DNA from: Tenacibaculum sp. M341
Lineage (GTDB): Bacteria; Bacteroidota; Bacteroidia; Flavobacteriales; Flavobacteriaceae
DNA length: 64,000 bases
Assembly (NCBI RefSeq): GCF_004337695.1
Contig: NZ_SJXJ01000009.1
Span: 1 to 64,000 of the forward strand
Direction of reading: 5' to 3'
The notes under the pieces were generated by a model. That model was not told the origin of the DNA. It searched no databases and saw only the letters and a program-made list of their open reading frames with translations. Made by a program: the position numbers and the translations under genes. Positions 6,747-15,038 of this stretch are shown here, one piece after another; position 1 is the first letter of the stretch, and each line of letters opens with the position of its first letter.

Positions 6747-6870
6747 TGCAAAGTTACGGTTATACAAGAGCAAAGTTGCGTTTGATTGGTTGCAGCTTTG
6801 CAGTTGGTTAGGTGCAAAGCTGCGGTTGCATAAGAGCAAAGCTGCAAAAAAAAATTGCAGCAGCAGCAAT
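6747..6870. repeat. Direct and inverted GCAAAGCTGC repeats
   Basis: The block TGCAAAGTTACGGTTATACA (6747 on) recurs as TGCAAAGCTGCGGTTGCATA (6813 on), each followed by AGAGCAAAG. Between them is an inverted GCAGCTTTGC, so hairpins can form. A further GCAAAGCTGC and a short CAG run follow. No protein is encoded. The remaining gap, 6365-6746, shows no gene. Confidence 0.65.
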
Positions 6871-6888
6871 TTTGAGAAAAAAGCACAA

Positions 6889-6925
6889 AAAAACCTCAAA
6901 AATATCAATGTATTTTTGAGGTTTT
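6889..6925 (-). terminator. Rho-independent terminator after the 55-residue gene
   Basis: The stem AAACCTCAAAAATA / TATTTTTGAGGTTT has a short loop and, on the minus strand, a T run after the stem (A run at 6885-6893). It lies 25 bases after the minus-strand stop at 6950. Confidence 0.7.
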
Positions 6926-6949
6926 ACCTTTTAAAAGTTGTATAACTAG

Positions 6950-7117
6950 TTACACCAGTTTATAATCAACGTTATTTAATAATTGTTTCAAACGTTTATC
7001 GGGTTTAAAATTTATACACGATTCATTAATTTTTCGAATAACAGCATGTATATAATGTCTTTTTAGAGTAGTAATTTCTTGCGGATTGTTCTTTCGAATT
7101 CTTTTTATATTCATCAT
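6950..7117 (-). CDS. Small basic hypothetical protein (55 residues)
   Basis: The frame starts MMNIKRIRKNNPQ and ends NNVDYKLV. It is basic (many Lys and Arg) with one likely long helix (TTLKRHYIHAVIRKIN). A strong terminator follows it on the same strand, which supports a real transcription unit. I do not recognise it. It is on the same strand as the recombinase fragment and lies upstream of it, so it could be a leftover of the same mobile region or a small DNA-binding protein. Confidence 0.5.
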   Translation of the reverse strand: MMNIKRIRKNNPQEITTLKRHYIHAVIRKINESCINFKPDKRLKQLLNNVDYKLV

Positions 7118-7358
7118 ATTTTTTTGTTTTGTGTAGCAAACATATGTTAACTACAGGTGATACTTTTTATTGATAGCTATTTTTTAATAGTATTCCTTTT
7201 GTGTCAAAAATATTGTTTAATAGAGTTCTAAGATGGTATTAGAACCTTAGGTATCTGTAGTTGCAGTAAATACTAATGGATAATAAAATTATTATTTAGT
7301 GTGATTTAAGTCTTTGTAAAGAAAAGAAATAGATTGATATTTCTTCTAAAAAGACATC

Positions 7359-7381
7359 TTATTATTTAAGGTTTATATTTG
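7359..7381 (+). promoter_or_regulatory. Probable promoter with flavobacterial -7 motif
   Basis: TATATTTG at 7374-7381 matches the Bacteroidetes -7 consensus TAnnTTTG. The whole stretch TTATTATTTAAGGTTTATA is repeated at 17197-17219 with one change. It would start transcription toward the gene at 7506. No clear -33 TTG is visible. Apart from this promoter, the gap 7118-7505 shows nothing I can name. Confidence 0.5.
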
Positions 7382-7505
7382 TATCATAAAAATAATTGTT
7401 TGGAGATAATACTCTTTATCTAAAACGAAATTCAAAGAGTTTAAAATTTACAAGGCTTAAAATAAATAGTAGTCATTTTTAGCTCTATTAACATAAAAAT
7501 TGAAA

Positions 7506-7928
7506 ATGAAACAACGAATAATGTTTATTGAACCTGGAGGAGGGTTAGATGCCTATGATGCTAGAATAGGATTAGTTACTTTCTCTAAAACTGGAAAAAC
7601 CATAAAGTATGGTAATCAAGAGTTCCAATCTTTGAAAGGAATGGGATATAAATGTAATTATTATGATCTTGAAACTGGAGAAGAATATTGGATTTCTGGT
7701 CCTAAAAAAAATGGAGAAGACGCTCTTTATCCTTTAGATATTGAAATAGATGAAGATATTAGAGAGGCATATTGGATAGAAATAAGAAATAGACCTGATT
7801 TAATTGAAATGGCAACTTATAACTCTAAAGGAAAATATACTAAACGTACTCCTAATCCTGAGTTTTCTTTAGGAGGAACGACTAGAAAAGGAACAAATAG
7901 AGGAGGAGATAAAATAAGAAGAAAATAG
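7506..7928 (+). CDS. Conserved hypothetical protein of the small 'FSKTGKT...YWISG' family
   Basis: This 140-residue soluble protein has the run ARIGLVTFSKTGKTIKYG, then FQSLKGMGYKCNYYDLETG, then EEYWISGPKKNGEDALYP and a C-terminal EIDEDIREAYWIEIRNRP. The same order of motifs occurs in a widely spread small protein that databases sometimes mislabel as 1-deoxyxylulose-5-phosphate synthase; at this length it cannot be that enzyme. The biochemical role is unknown. The tail is glycine-, arginine- and lysine-rich. The start is uncertain: ATG at 7506 or at 7521 (MFIEPGGG), the latter matching relatives better. A promoter-like sequence lies about 125 bases upstream. Confidence 0.7.
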   Translation: MKQRIMFIEPGGGLDAYDARIGLVTFSKTGKTIKYGNQEFQSLKGMGYKCNYYDLETGEEYWISGPKKNGEDALYPLDIEIDEDIREAYWIEIRNRPDLIEMATYNSKGKYTKRTPNPEFSLGGTTRKGTNRGGDKIRRK

Positions 7929-7985
7929 AGTTTGTATACTCTTTAGATATATTACTTTCTGGAAGTAAGATAATAATACAATTAA

Positions 7986-8753
7986 ATGGGAGCTTGGAGA
8001 ACATTACATTTTTTTGATCATGAAACTTTTATTAGGGAAATGTCTCCTAAACTAAGAGATTTAAAATTTCTAAATGAAACTTTTGAAAATCCATATTTTA
8101 AAAGGTATTTAAAAAGGACGAATCAAGAGAAAGAAAAAGTTTTGACAAATATTTACAATATTGCTGATAGTTTAAATGATGATTTAAAAACACATCCAGA
8201 GTTATTTACTATAGAAACAGCTAAAAAGCAAGCACATGAAAAATATGATGCTTTTAGTTCTAAAAAATATAGACTTTACGAGGCTTTTATATCAAAAAAC
8301 AATCTTGGAATTGAAGCTTTTGAATATTTTATGAACTATATTATTTTTTCGACATATGCTGATTTTATTCCTTATTTTAGGTTTGGAAAATCTTTACTGG
8401 AATCATTTACAAGAGCTACTAAAAATTCAATTAGTGAAGAGTTATTGAGTAGAATCTCTGGATTAGATTATGGTAGTATTTACGAAAGGTTTGATGATGG
8501 TATAATGACTTGGTTGTCTTATGAAGAAGTGGAATTATTTTATTTAGATTCTGAAAACATTATACCTAAAGATAAAGATTGTATGGTTTATGTAAACGAG
8601 TTTAAGATATTTATTAAGTATGCTTATGATAACAAGTTAGGATTAATAGCTATGAAAGATTTTTTAGAACCTGTTTTTGGCTTGAAGTCTAAGATTAGCT
8701 CTTTTGAAAATTATGCAGTCAATGAAAAATATAACTTTATACATTTTGAATAG
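7986..8753 (+). CDS. Hypothetical protein
   Basis: This 255-residue protein has no signal peptide or clear membrane helix. The start MGAWRTLHFFDHETFIREMSP recalls small cytoplasmic proteins annotated as hypothetical in scattered bacteria. The middle is helical and charged, with YIIFSTYADFIPYFRFGKSLLE near residues 118-140. I cannot name a domain. It lies 57 bases after the previous gene on the same strand and may be cotranscribed with it. The run of unrelated small genes suggests an accessory stretch. Confidence 0.65.
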   Translation: MGAWRTLHFFDHETFIREMSPKLRDLKFLNETFENPYFKRYLKRTNQEKEKVLTNIYNIADSLNDDLKTHPELFTIETAKKQAHEKYDAFSSKKYRLYEAFISKNNLGIEAFEYFMNYIIFSTYADFIPYFRFGKSLLESFTRATKNSISEELLSRISGLDYGSIYERFDDGIMTWLSYEEVELFYLDSENIIPKDKDCMVYVNEFKIFIKYAYDNKLGLIAMKDFLEPVFGLKSKISSFENYAVNEKYNFIHFE

Positions 8754-8834
8754 TAAAACAATCTGTCCTTTAATTATATAAGACAGAAGTATCATAAAAA
8801 CAAGAATTAGAAAACTCACTAAAAATAACTGAAT

Positions 8835-9200
8835 ATGTTTAAATGGTTTAAGAAAAAAAATAGTTCAAATTCAGAAAATGAAAATGGACTTGATTACAGT
8901 AAAATAGATAGTAATGAGAAAGCAATTGAATTGTTTAAAAAAGGTGAACTTACAGAGTTACATTTAATGCCTTTAGAATTTGGAGGACAAGATATTCCTA
9001 TGAATATTCTATATGTTCCTGAATTTGCAAAAATGTTCAAATTAAGATTTGACAAAATGATTGAGGAGCTATTAATTGATGGTGAAAAATTAAGTTATTC
9101 AGCAGAACCAGAGTATAAAGGGAATAGTTTTATTCCTTCTAAGCTAAAAATTATGGTAACAGGTGATTCAGAATTTGTTGAAACAATAAATATTTGGTGA
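8835..9200 (+). CDS. Hypothetical small cytoplasmic protein
   Basis: This 121-residue protein starts MFKWFKKKNSSNSENEN, a short basic head and a polar linker, followed by a domain with KAIELFKKGELTELHLMPLEFGG, PMNILYVPEFAKMFKLRF and a beta-rich end. The layout (small, acidic, single-domain, among unrelated accessory genes) is like that of immunity proteins, but no immunity family is recognised and no toxin lies next to it. It is on the same strand as its neighbours, with an 81-base gap before it. Confidence 0.6.
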   Translation: MFKWFKKKNSSNSENENGLDYSKIDSNEKAIELFKKGELTELHLMPLEFGGQDIPMNILYVPEFAKMFKLRFDKMIEELLIDGEKLSYSAEPEYKGNSFIPSKLKIMVTGDSEFVETINIW

Positions 9201-9302
9201 AAGTAAGAACTGTTAGAAGTAGCATCAAAGTTTGAATACTTCTAATTAATTTTACAATCAAAATAGCAAATAAAAACGCATAAAGTGTTTGTATTAAAAA
9301 CT

Positions 9303-9899
9303 ATGAAAAGAGCATTAATAATTCTAATAGTTATAATATTTTCTAATTGTTTTAATAAAGGAGATGAAGTAAAAAACTCTAAATATGAAATTTTATTTTT
9401 AAAAGGAGAAATAAAAATTCCTAATAACTATAAACTTATTAGTTTAGATGATTATGAAAAAATAATTTTAGAGAAATATACTGATACATTGTTCTTAAAA
9501 TCAAAAAGATTAGCAATAAATGCTATTAAAGAAAATTTTTCTGAATATGCATTTTTTTATGACGAAAAAGATTTTGAAAATACTTTGATTATTTACCCAT
9601 CACCAAATCAGAATGTTAATAAATATGTAAAGGATGACTTGATAAATTTTATGACTGAGCTAATGAAATTTCAGAATAGTAATAATAATTTTAGTTATGA
9701 AAGTGTAGAAAATAAAATGATTGGTAGTAAAATAATTAAAGTTAAAGGAAGATTAGTAAATTCTGAATTTTCTGAGAATAATATCTATTCTACTCAATAC
9801 ATTTTTGAAGGTAATGGTAAAGTATTTATGGCTTATGTTATGCATAAAAATAGAACTATAGATTTTGAAAAAGAGATTACTGAAATTAAATATGATTAA
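9303..9899 (+). CDS. Hypothetical lipoprotein
   Basis: This 198-residue protein begins with MKRALIILIVIIFSNC, a lipoprotein signal with the modified Cys at residue 16. The mature part has no recognised domain. It contains a lysine- and asparagine-rich alpha/beta pattern with ENKMIGSKIIKVKGRLV and YIFEGNGKVFMAYV near the end, which suggests a beta-sheet fold. The ATG at 9303 is preferred over an in-frame GTG 18 bases upstream, because it puts the signal sequence at the N-terminus. It is followed by another exported protein at 9932. Confidence 0.6.
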   Translation: MKRALIILIVIIFSNCFNKGDEVKNSKYEILFLKGEIKIPNNYKLISLDDYEKIILEKYTDTLFLKSKRLAINAIKENFSEYAFFYDEKDFENTLIIYPSPNQNVNKYVKDDLINFMTELMKFQNSNNNFSYESVENKMIGSKIIKVKGRLVNSEFSENNIYSTQYIFEGNGKVFMAYVMHKNRTIDFEKEITEIKYD

Positions 9900-9931
9900 A
9901 GAAACTATAAAAACAGTAATTAAGAATACAT

Positions 9932-10432
9932 ATGAAAAAAAACAAAATGGAGAATATTAAATTGAGTGTACTAATTTTTTTGGTTCTAATTCCAATTTTA
10001 GCTTTTGGACAAATCCCTAAGGGTCATTTTATAGATGCTGACGACTCTGTTAAAAAAGGATATAAACTAAAACCATTTAAACAAAAGAAAAAAGGGATCT
10101 ATCATTATGCAATTTTGAGTGAACTGCCATTTGAAAATGATTGTGGAAGTGATCTTTCTGAAAAGGAACAAATCGATTGCTCTGAAAAAAAATTAAATAA
10201 ATTGATAAGCGCTAAACTAAATTCTAAAATTGAATTTAAAGGTGATGTTTATATTTATTTGACAGTTACAGAGAACGCTAAAATAGTTGACATCAAAGTA
10301 AAATCTTATCCTCAGACAGAGGAAATAGACAAATTATTTACTAGGGCTATTGAACAAATAGAAGTGAAGGCTGGTAAGTTTAAAAATAAGATTGTAAAAT
10401 CGAGACTTTGGACGAGTTTCAAATATGAGTAA
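9932..10432 (+). CDS. Secreted protein with a TonB-C-like domain
   Basis: This 166-residue protein has a Sec signal (about residues 1-27, cleavage after LAFGQ). The mature part ends in a region like the C-terminal domain of Bacteroidetes energy transducers: VYIYLTVTENAKIVDIKVKSYP, then a helix EEIDKLFTRAIEQI, then VKSRLWTSFKY. It lacks the membrane anchor and proline-rich stalk of a working TonB, so it is a soluble periplasmic relative. Its partner is unknown. One Cys pair (NDCGSD and IDCSEK) could form a disulfide. Confidence 0.6.
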   Translation: MKKNKMENIKLSVLIFLVLIPILAFGQIPKGHFIDADDSVKKGYKLKPFKQKKKGIYHYAILSELPFENDCGSDLSEKEQIDCSEKKLNKLISAKLNSKIEFKGDVYIYLTVTENAKIVDIKVKSYPQTEEIDKLFTRAIEQIEVKAGKFKNKIVKSRLWTSFKYE

Positions 10433-10486
10433 AAAATATTATTATTTCTGATTCAATTATTAATGTAAATTAAGGCAAGAGTAAAT

Positions 10487-11215
10487 ATGATAAAACTATT
10501 CAGAGCAATAAGGAGTAAATCAATAAAAAAAGAAAATATAAAAAGATATTTTGTGTATGCTATTGGAGAGATTTTTCTTGTTATGATAGGAATATTGTTA
10601 GCGTTACAGGTAAATAATTGGAATCAACATAGCATTGAAAAACGAAAAGAGAAAAAAGCATTAACCGATTTATACAAAGAGTTTAAGTTAAATAAAGAAA
10701 GAATTAGTGATAAGCAACAATTAAGAGTATCAATAGTACCTAAATTAAAAAAGTATATCGGTGAAGTTTCTTCAGGAAAAGCTACTTATAATGCTTTTAA
10801 AGAGTTTCATACAAATCAATTTATGTTTGGTATGACCAACCCTTCAAAAGGAGTAATTGATGCTTTAATTTCGTCAGGAGAGATCGGATTGATTTCTAAC
10901 GACTCTCTTAAATATTATATATCAGACTGGAAAAATCAAGTAGAAAATTTATATGAGAATGAACAAATACTCTGGAATTCTGGCTTGAATTATATTGAAT
11001 CCTATGCTAAATCAATCCCTATTCCTAGCCACGAATGGAACGATTGGAATGAAGAAAAACTAGAATTAGCATTTAAAGAAGTGGTTTCTAATGTAGGGTA
11101 TAAAAATAATTTAATTGGTTTTGAGGGAGCTAACGCTATTGTTATTCAAGAATGTGAAGATATCCTTAAATCATTGGATGCTATTTTAACGATATTAGAA
11201 AAGGATAATAAATAG
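10487..11215 (+). CDS. DUF6090-family membrane protein
   Basis: This 242-residue protein has an N-terminal basic stretch, then one membrane helix with AIGEIFLVMIGILLALQVNNW (about residues 24-45), then a long soluble part beginning with charged helices (EKRKEKKALTDLYKEFKLNKERI). The helix with G-E-x-x-L-V-x-x-G-I-L-x-A-L-Q-x-x-N-W is the mark of DUF6090, a family common in Flavobacteriia and without a known function. It probably sits in the inner membrane with the soluble part in the periplasm. A distant relative lies at 15039-15821. Confidence 0.8.
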   Translation: MIKLFRAIRSKSIKKENIKRYFVYAIGEIFLVMIGILLALQVNNWNQHSIEKRKEKKALTDLYKEFKLNKERISDKQQLRVSIVPKLKKYIGEVSSGKATYNAFKEFHTNQFMFGMTNPSKGVIDALISSGEIGLISNDSLKYYISDWKNQVENLYENEQILWNSGLNYIESYAKSIPIPSHEWNDWNEEKLELAFKEVVSNVGYKNNLIGFEGANAIVIQECEDILKSLDAILTILEKDNK

Positions 11216-11255
11216 AATATAAACGATATTTAAAAGACCTATTAAGAATAATTTA

Positions 11256-11819
11256 ATGCTGCATCCATTACGAAAACATATTGAAGAAATAATTAGCTTA
11301 ACTGATGAAGAGTTTGATTTTGTTTTGAGTCATTTTAATCAAATTAAAAAAAAGAAACATCAATATATCGTTCAAGAAGGAGAACTGGTAACCAAAGAGT
11401 TTTGGATTATAAAAGGTTGTATGAAAAGTTATTTTGTTGATGGTAATGGAAAAGAACACATTCTTCAATTTGGAATGGAAAATTGGTGGATTACAGATTA
11501 TGAAGCTTTTGTAAAGCAAACTAAATCAAAAACCTATATAGATTGTATAGAAGATTGTGAATTGTTATATATTACTTTTGAAAATAGAGAAAAGTTAACT
11601 TCAGAACTTCATAAAATGGAACGATTTTGGGCTAAAAAAAGCAAGTTTGGACGAATAGCTCTTCAAAATAGAATTTTATCATTACTTCAAAATTCAGCAA
11701 AAGAAAAATATGACTTACTTCTTGAACAATATCCTAAACTTTTTCAACGTGTTCCTAAAAAAATGATTGCTGCTTATTTGGGCGTTTCTAGAGAAACGTT
11801 AAGCAGATTAAATTCATAG
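11256..11819 (+). CDS. Crp/Fnr-family transcriptional regulator
   Basis: This 187-residue protein has the cNMP-binding beta-roll (HQYIVQEGELVTKEFWIIKGCMKSYF, about residues 30-58) and a C-terminal HTH (RVPKKMIAAYLGVSRETLSRLN, about 165-186) that ends the protein. A glycine-rich phosphate-binding loop like that of true Crp is not obvious, so cAMP binding is doubtful. Just downstream is a perfect 26-bp palindrome (11846-11871), a good candidate operator. The next genes encode a tautomerase and an NTF2-like protein, probably its targets. It differs clearly from the family member at 5493-6080. Confidence 0.88.
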   Translation: MLHPLRKHIEEIISLTDEEFDFVLSHFNQIKKKKHQYIVQEGELVTKEFWIIKGCMKSYFVDGNGKEHILQFGMENWWITDYEAFVKQTKSKTYIDCIEDCELLYITFENREKLTSELHKMERFWAKKSKFGRIALQNRILSLLQNSAKEKYDLLLEQYPKLFQRVPKKMIAAYLGVSRETLSRLNS

Positions 11820-11845
11820 TTTTTATTTTCTTTCATACCTTATTT

Positions 11846-11871
11846 TTTAAAGTGATGTACATCACTTTAAA
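11846..11871. promoter_or_regulatory. Perfect 26-bp palindrome, probable Crp/Fnr operator
   Basis: The half-site is TTTAAAGTGATGT and the other half is its exact reverse complement. The inner GTGAT-N4-ATCAC resembles Crp/Fnr-family boxes (TGTGA/TTGAT with a short spacer). It lies after a Crp/Fnr gene and about 60-65 bases before a likely transcription start for the tautomerase gene (-7-like GACCTTTG at 11911-11918), which is a usual activator distance. A hairpin in RNA is possible, but no T run follows, so a terminator is less likely. Confidence 0.6.
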
Positions 11872-11945
11872 GTTGTGACATGGCTCCTGTGTAACATTCT
11901 TGTAGTATTAGACCTTTGTATAAGAATTAATTTAATTAAAAAATT

Positions 11946-12152
11946 ATGCCATATATTAATATTAAGGTTACTGATGAACAAGTAAGTATAAAGCAGAAAC
12001 GCTTGTTAATAGAAGGAACAACCCAACTTCTTGTAAAGATACTTAACAAAAACCCTGAAACAATTCATATAGTAATAGATGAAGTTCCAATTGGAAATTG
12101 GGGAGTTAACAGCAAACAATATTTAGCAACTAAAAAAGAAAATGATGTTTAA
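11946..12152 (+). CDS. 4-oxalocrotonate tautomerase-family protein
   Basis: This 68-residue protein starts MPYINIKVTDEQVSIKQK. Pro1 after removal of Met would be the catalytic base of the tautomerase superfamily. The rest fits the short 4-OT fold: a first strand, a helix with QKRLLIEGTTQLLVKIL, and a second strand with ETIHIVIDEVPIGNWGVNS. These enzymes move protons between enol and keto forms of small acids, and the substrate here is not known. It overlaps the next gene by a few bases and so is translationally linked to it. Confidence 0.85.
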   Translation: MPYINIKVTDEQVSIKQKRLLIEGTTQLLVKILNKNPETIHIVIDEVPIGNWGVNSKQYLATKKENDV

Positions 12153-12513
12153 AGAAAGTATAAAAGAAATAGAATATTTAATCACCAATTATTTTGAAGG
12201 TCTTTTTTTCGGAGATATTTCTAAACTTGAAAGTTGTTTTCATAACAACGTATTTATTTATGGAGATATTAAAGGAATGGATTATTTAAAAAGTAAAAAC
12301 AAATATTTAGAGGGAGTAAAAAATAGGAAGAGTCCAAATGATTTAAAAGAAACTTTTTCTATGAAAATTATAGGAATTGAAATTATGGAGAGAATTGCAA
12401 TGGTAAAAGTACATGTTCCTATGTTAGGCTATAATTACTGCGATTATTTATCCTTGTATAATTTAGAGGGTAAATGGATGATTGTAAATAAGATTTTTAC
12501 GCACATAGAATAA
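12142..12513 (+). CDS. NTF2-like protein (putative lumazine-binding family)
   Basis: This 123-residue protein has the NTF2-like pattern: an N-terminal helix (SIKEIEYLITNYFEGLFFGD), a short acidic turn with LESCFHNNVFIYG, then strands (AMVKVHVPMLGYNYCDYLSLY) and a final WMIVNKIFTHIE. This matches the putative lumazine-binding domain proteins that often accompany tautomerases in Bacteroidetes. Catalysis has not been shown for these proteins. The start overlaps the end of the tautomerase gene, which points to one transcript under the Crp/Fnr palindrome. A terminator follows at about 12553-12585. Confidence 0.75.
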   Translation: MMFKESIKEIEYLITNYFEGLFFGDISKLESCFHNNVFIYGDIKGMDYLKSKNKYLEGVKNRKSPNDLKETFSMKIIGIEIMERIAMVKVHVPMLGYNYCDYLSLYNLEGKWMIVNKIFTHIE

Positions 12514-12552
12514 AATTAATTATTGAACAATTCAATTATTTTATAAACTTAG

Positions 12553-12585
12553 TAAAGGCTTCCCTAAAAAGGGAAGTCTTTAAAA
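12553..12585 (+). terminator. Rho-independent terminator after the tautomerase operon
   Basis: Stem GGCTTCCCT / AGGGAAGTC with an A-rich loop, followed by a T-containing tract. It lies about 45 bases after the NTF2-like gene. Confidence 0.6.
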
Positions 12586-12650
12586 CGAGATTTTCGTTAT
12601 TAAATTAACAGATTACTTCTTCACTTCACTACATTTCGTTTATCGTAATG
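12581..12650 (-). repeat. Interspersed repeat A, copy 2 (inverted)
   Basis: Reverse complement of the repeat at 193-275 and 47469-47553, with the same GAAGTAATCTGTTAATT core on the minus strand. It directly abuts the terminator after the tautomerase operon. The rest of the gap to 12787 shows no gene. Confidence 0.8.
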
Positions 12651-12786
12651 ATGCAATTCATTAATTTGGATGCTTATAAAAGACATTCTTAAATCAAACT
12701 CACATTAAATAGGTATTTGAGAATAACCGTTTGTCATCTATCTTAAAAACTATATATTTAACGCTACGTGATATTAAAACAAACAG

Positions 12787-13701
12787 ATGAATTTTGAAGA
12801 CTTAATCCAAGATATATACCATAAAATTAAGACTATTGAAGATCCAGGAGAGATGGCGTCTTATATTCCTGAATTATCTAAAGTAGATCCAACGAATTTT
12901 GGAGTTCATATTTCAACAATTAATAATATTAACTTTGGTATTGGTAATTATAATGATAAATTTTCCATTCAGAGTATTGCTAAAGTACTTGCATTAATTT
13001 TGGCTTATCGTATTGTAGGTGATGAAATTTGGAACAGAGTAGGTGTAGAACCATCTGGTACAGCATTTAATTCTCTAGTTCAACTTGAATCAGATCAAGG
13101 TATTCCTAGAAATCCATTTTTAAATGCAGGCGCAATCGTAGTATCAGATATACTTTTAAGTAATTTAAAGAATCCGAAAGAAGATTTTATAGCCTTTGTT
13201 CGAAGTATTTCTGAAAACAAAACAATACAATATTCTAATAAAATAGCCCAATCAGAAAAAAAAGTAGGATATAGAAATGTAGCTCTATGTAATTTTATTA
13301 AATCATTTGGACGAATTGAAAATGAACCTTCTGATGTTCTTGATTTTTATTATGATTTATGTTCTTTAGAAATGAGTTGTAAAGAACTTTCGGAATTATT
13401 CTTGTTTTTGGCCAATAATGGTAATGATATTAAAAGTAATAAATCGGTGTTAAGCGAAAGTCAATCTAAAAGGATTAATGCTTTAATGCAAACCTGTGGT
13501 TTTTATGACGAATCTGGAGAATTTGCTTTCAAAGTAGGGCTTCCTGGAAAAAGTGGCGTTGGCGGCGGAATAATTGCAATTCATCCAGATCAGTATGCAA
13601 TTGCTGTTTGGAGTCCAAAGTTGAATAAAAAAGGAAATTCGCATAAAGGAATGAAGTTTTTGGAAGAATTTACAACTAGATCTGAATTATCTATATTTTA
13701 A
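12787..13701 (+). CDS. glsA: Glutaminase (serine-dependent beta-lactamase fold)
   Basis: This 304-residue enzyme hydrolyses glutamine to glutamate and ammonia in the cytoplasm. The catalytic S-x-x-K is Ser63-Ile-Ala-Lys66 in FSIQSIAKVLAL. The conserved PRNPFLNAGAI lies near residues 108-117 and the glycine-rich GLPGKSGVGGGI, with its serine, near 253-264. Length and motif order match the standard GlsA family. It stands alone, with its own upstream region containing repeat A, and a lipoprotein gene follows at a 51-base distance. Family assignment is secure. Confidence 0.95.
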   Translation: MNFEDLIQDIYHKIKTIEDPGEMASYIPELSKVDPTNFGVHISTINNINFGIGNYNDKFSIQSIAKVLALILAYRIVGDEIWNRVGVEPSGTAFNSLVQLESDQGIPRNPFLNAGAIVVSDILLSNLKNPKEDFIAFVRSISENKTIQYSNKIAQSEKKVGYRNVALCNFIKSFGRIENEPSDVLDFYYDLCSLEMSCKELSELFLFLANNGNDIKSNKSVLSESQSKRINALMQTCGFYDESGEFAFKVGLPGKSGVGGGIIAIHPDQYAIAVWSPKLNKKGNSHKGMKFLEEFTTRSELSIF

Positions 13702-13752
13702 GTAGATAGATATGATAATGTTTAAAAATGCCTCAAAACAAGAACTTGATAT

Positions 13753-14352
13753 ATGTTATTGAAAGCGATAAAAAAAGAAAATATATTATTTTTTGTACTA
13801 ATTCTATTGTCTGCTTGTCACAATAATTTGATAGATAAAGACTATGATGATAAAATAACTAAAGATTTTATTAAACAATTAATTGAAAGTCAAGAAAAAC
13901 TATACCAAGAGAGAAGTTTTATTCACTCAAATTGTATACTAGAACAGCCTGAATGGACATTAATTGACAATGAATTTACATCAATTATCCAAAAAGAATT
14001 AAAAATTGAAAACAAAACTTTTTTAGAATTTCAAATAGATCTACTTAATGATTTTAAAATAGTTAAAGAGTTAACTCCTAACAAAAAAATAATTACTGAT
14101 CTAGAATACAATAAATTTAATGAATCATTTAAAGAAAATGAATTTGCCTATATAGATTGGTTAGATGAAATGAGTTGTAAGGAAGGTTTTTCATCTATTT
14201 CTAAGCCAATTTTTAATGAAAAATATAATTTAGCTGTAATTCGTTATGAAAAAGTTTGTGGTCCATTGTGTGGAGGAGGAGTAATAGCTATATATGAGTT
14301 AATTAAAGGAAAATGGCAACAAAAGAAAATAATAGATAATTGGATATATTAA
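13753..14352 (+). CDS. Hypothetical lipoprotein
   Basis: This 199-residue protein has a lipoprotein signal (KENILFFVLILLSAC, lipidated Cys near residue 22). The mature part starts with a charged helix and ends in a conserved-looking segment KYNLAVIRYEKVCGPLCGGGVIAIYELIKGKWQ, where two Cys flank a short Gly-rich turn. The end resembles secreted Bacteroidetes proteins with an 'xRxxxxCGxLCGxG' motif whose role is not known. The stop is three bases from the next start, so both genes probably share a transcript. Confidence 0.6.
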   Translation: MLLKAIKKENILFFVLILLSACHNNLIDKDYDDKITKDFIKQLIESQEKLYQERSFIHSNCILEQPEWTLIDNEFTSIIQKELKIENKTFLEFQIDLLNDFKIVKELTPNKKIITDLEYNKFNESFKENEFAYIDWLDEMSCKEGFSSISKPIFNEKYNLAVIRYEKVCGPLCGGGVIAIYELIKGKWQQKKIIDNWIY

Positions 14353-14355
14353 AAA

Positions 14356-14904
14356 ATGAAGAGAATGAAAAAGTTTATGATATTAATCTCGATGTTAGTA
14401 TTAAATTTTGGAATAGTTTTTTCTCAAACTAAATCAGAAGTTGATTCCCTATTAACTGAAATTGCTAAAACAAAAAACTCAAAAGATATTATAAAAACTA
14501 TTCAAGCCAAAAGGATAGAAACATTTGGTGAAAAATCATTGATAACTCTCGCAGAGTTTTTTACAGATCTAACCTTAACCAACATTAAATCTGAGTGTAA
14601 TAATCGGAATTTAACTAAAGGAGAAATAGCGATTATAATAGCAGATAAAATTGAATCCATGCCATATTATACGCTTACTCAAATTCAAAATTGTACATTG
14701 ACTTTTTGTGAAAATAATCCGAATTTGATAGAATATTATTTTAGCACCAATAATTCTTTAAATAATAAAATATTTAAAGAACGATATGTAAAATGGTTAT
14801 TTAGCAATGATAGATTGAAAAGAGTAAAAGGAAAAGAAAGAAAACAGCGAAAAAGAATATTAAAGGAATGGAAAAAGACAATCAGACAGGAATTAATAGA
14901 ATGA
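14356..14904 (+). CDS. Hypothetical secreted protein
   Basis: This 182-residue protein has a signal peptide (KKFMILISMLVLNFGIVFSQ, cleavage about residue 24). The mature part is helical, contains two Cys-bearing stretches (IKSECNNR and IQNCTLTFCEN) and ends in a strongly basic tail (KRVKGKERKQRKRILKEWKK). No known family is recognised. The gene starts directly after the lipoprotein stop. The in-frame ATG at 14365 is an alternative start. Confidence 0.55.
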   Translation: MKRMKKFMILISMLVLNFGIVFSQTKSEVDSLLTEIAKTKNSKDIIKTIQAKRIETFGEKSLITLAEFFTDLTLTNIKSECNNRNLTKGEIAIIIADKIESMPYYTLTQIQNCTLTFCENNPNLIEYYFSTNNSLNNKIFKERYVKWLFSNDRLKRVKGKERKQRKRILKEWKKTIRQELIE

Positions 14905-15038
14905 TTAAGCTAGATAATTTGCTCCTTATTATGATACAATCATATTTAAAAGTACATTAATTTCTAACATGTATATTTGTTTTTATACGCATCGATGTTA
15001 TATGATGCTTTAAGGATAAACAAGTGGAAGTAATTTAA

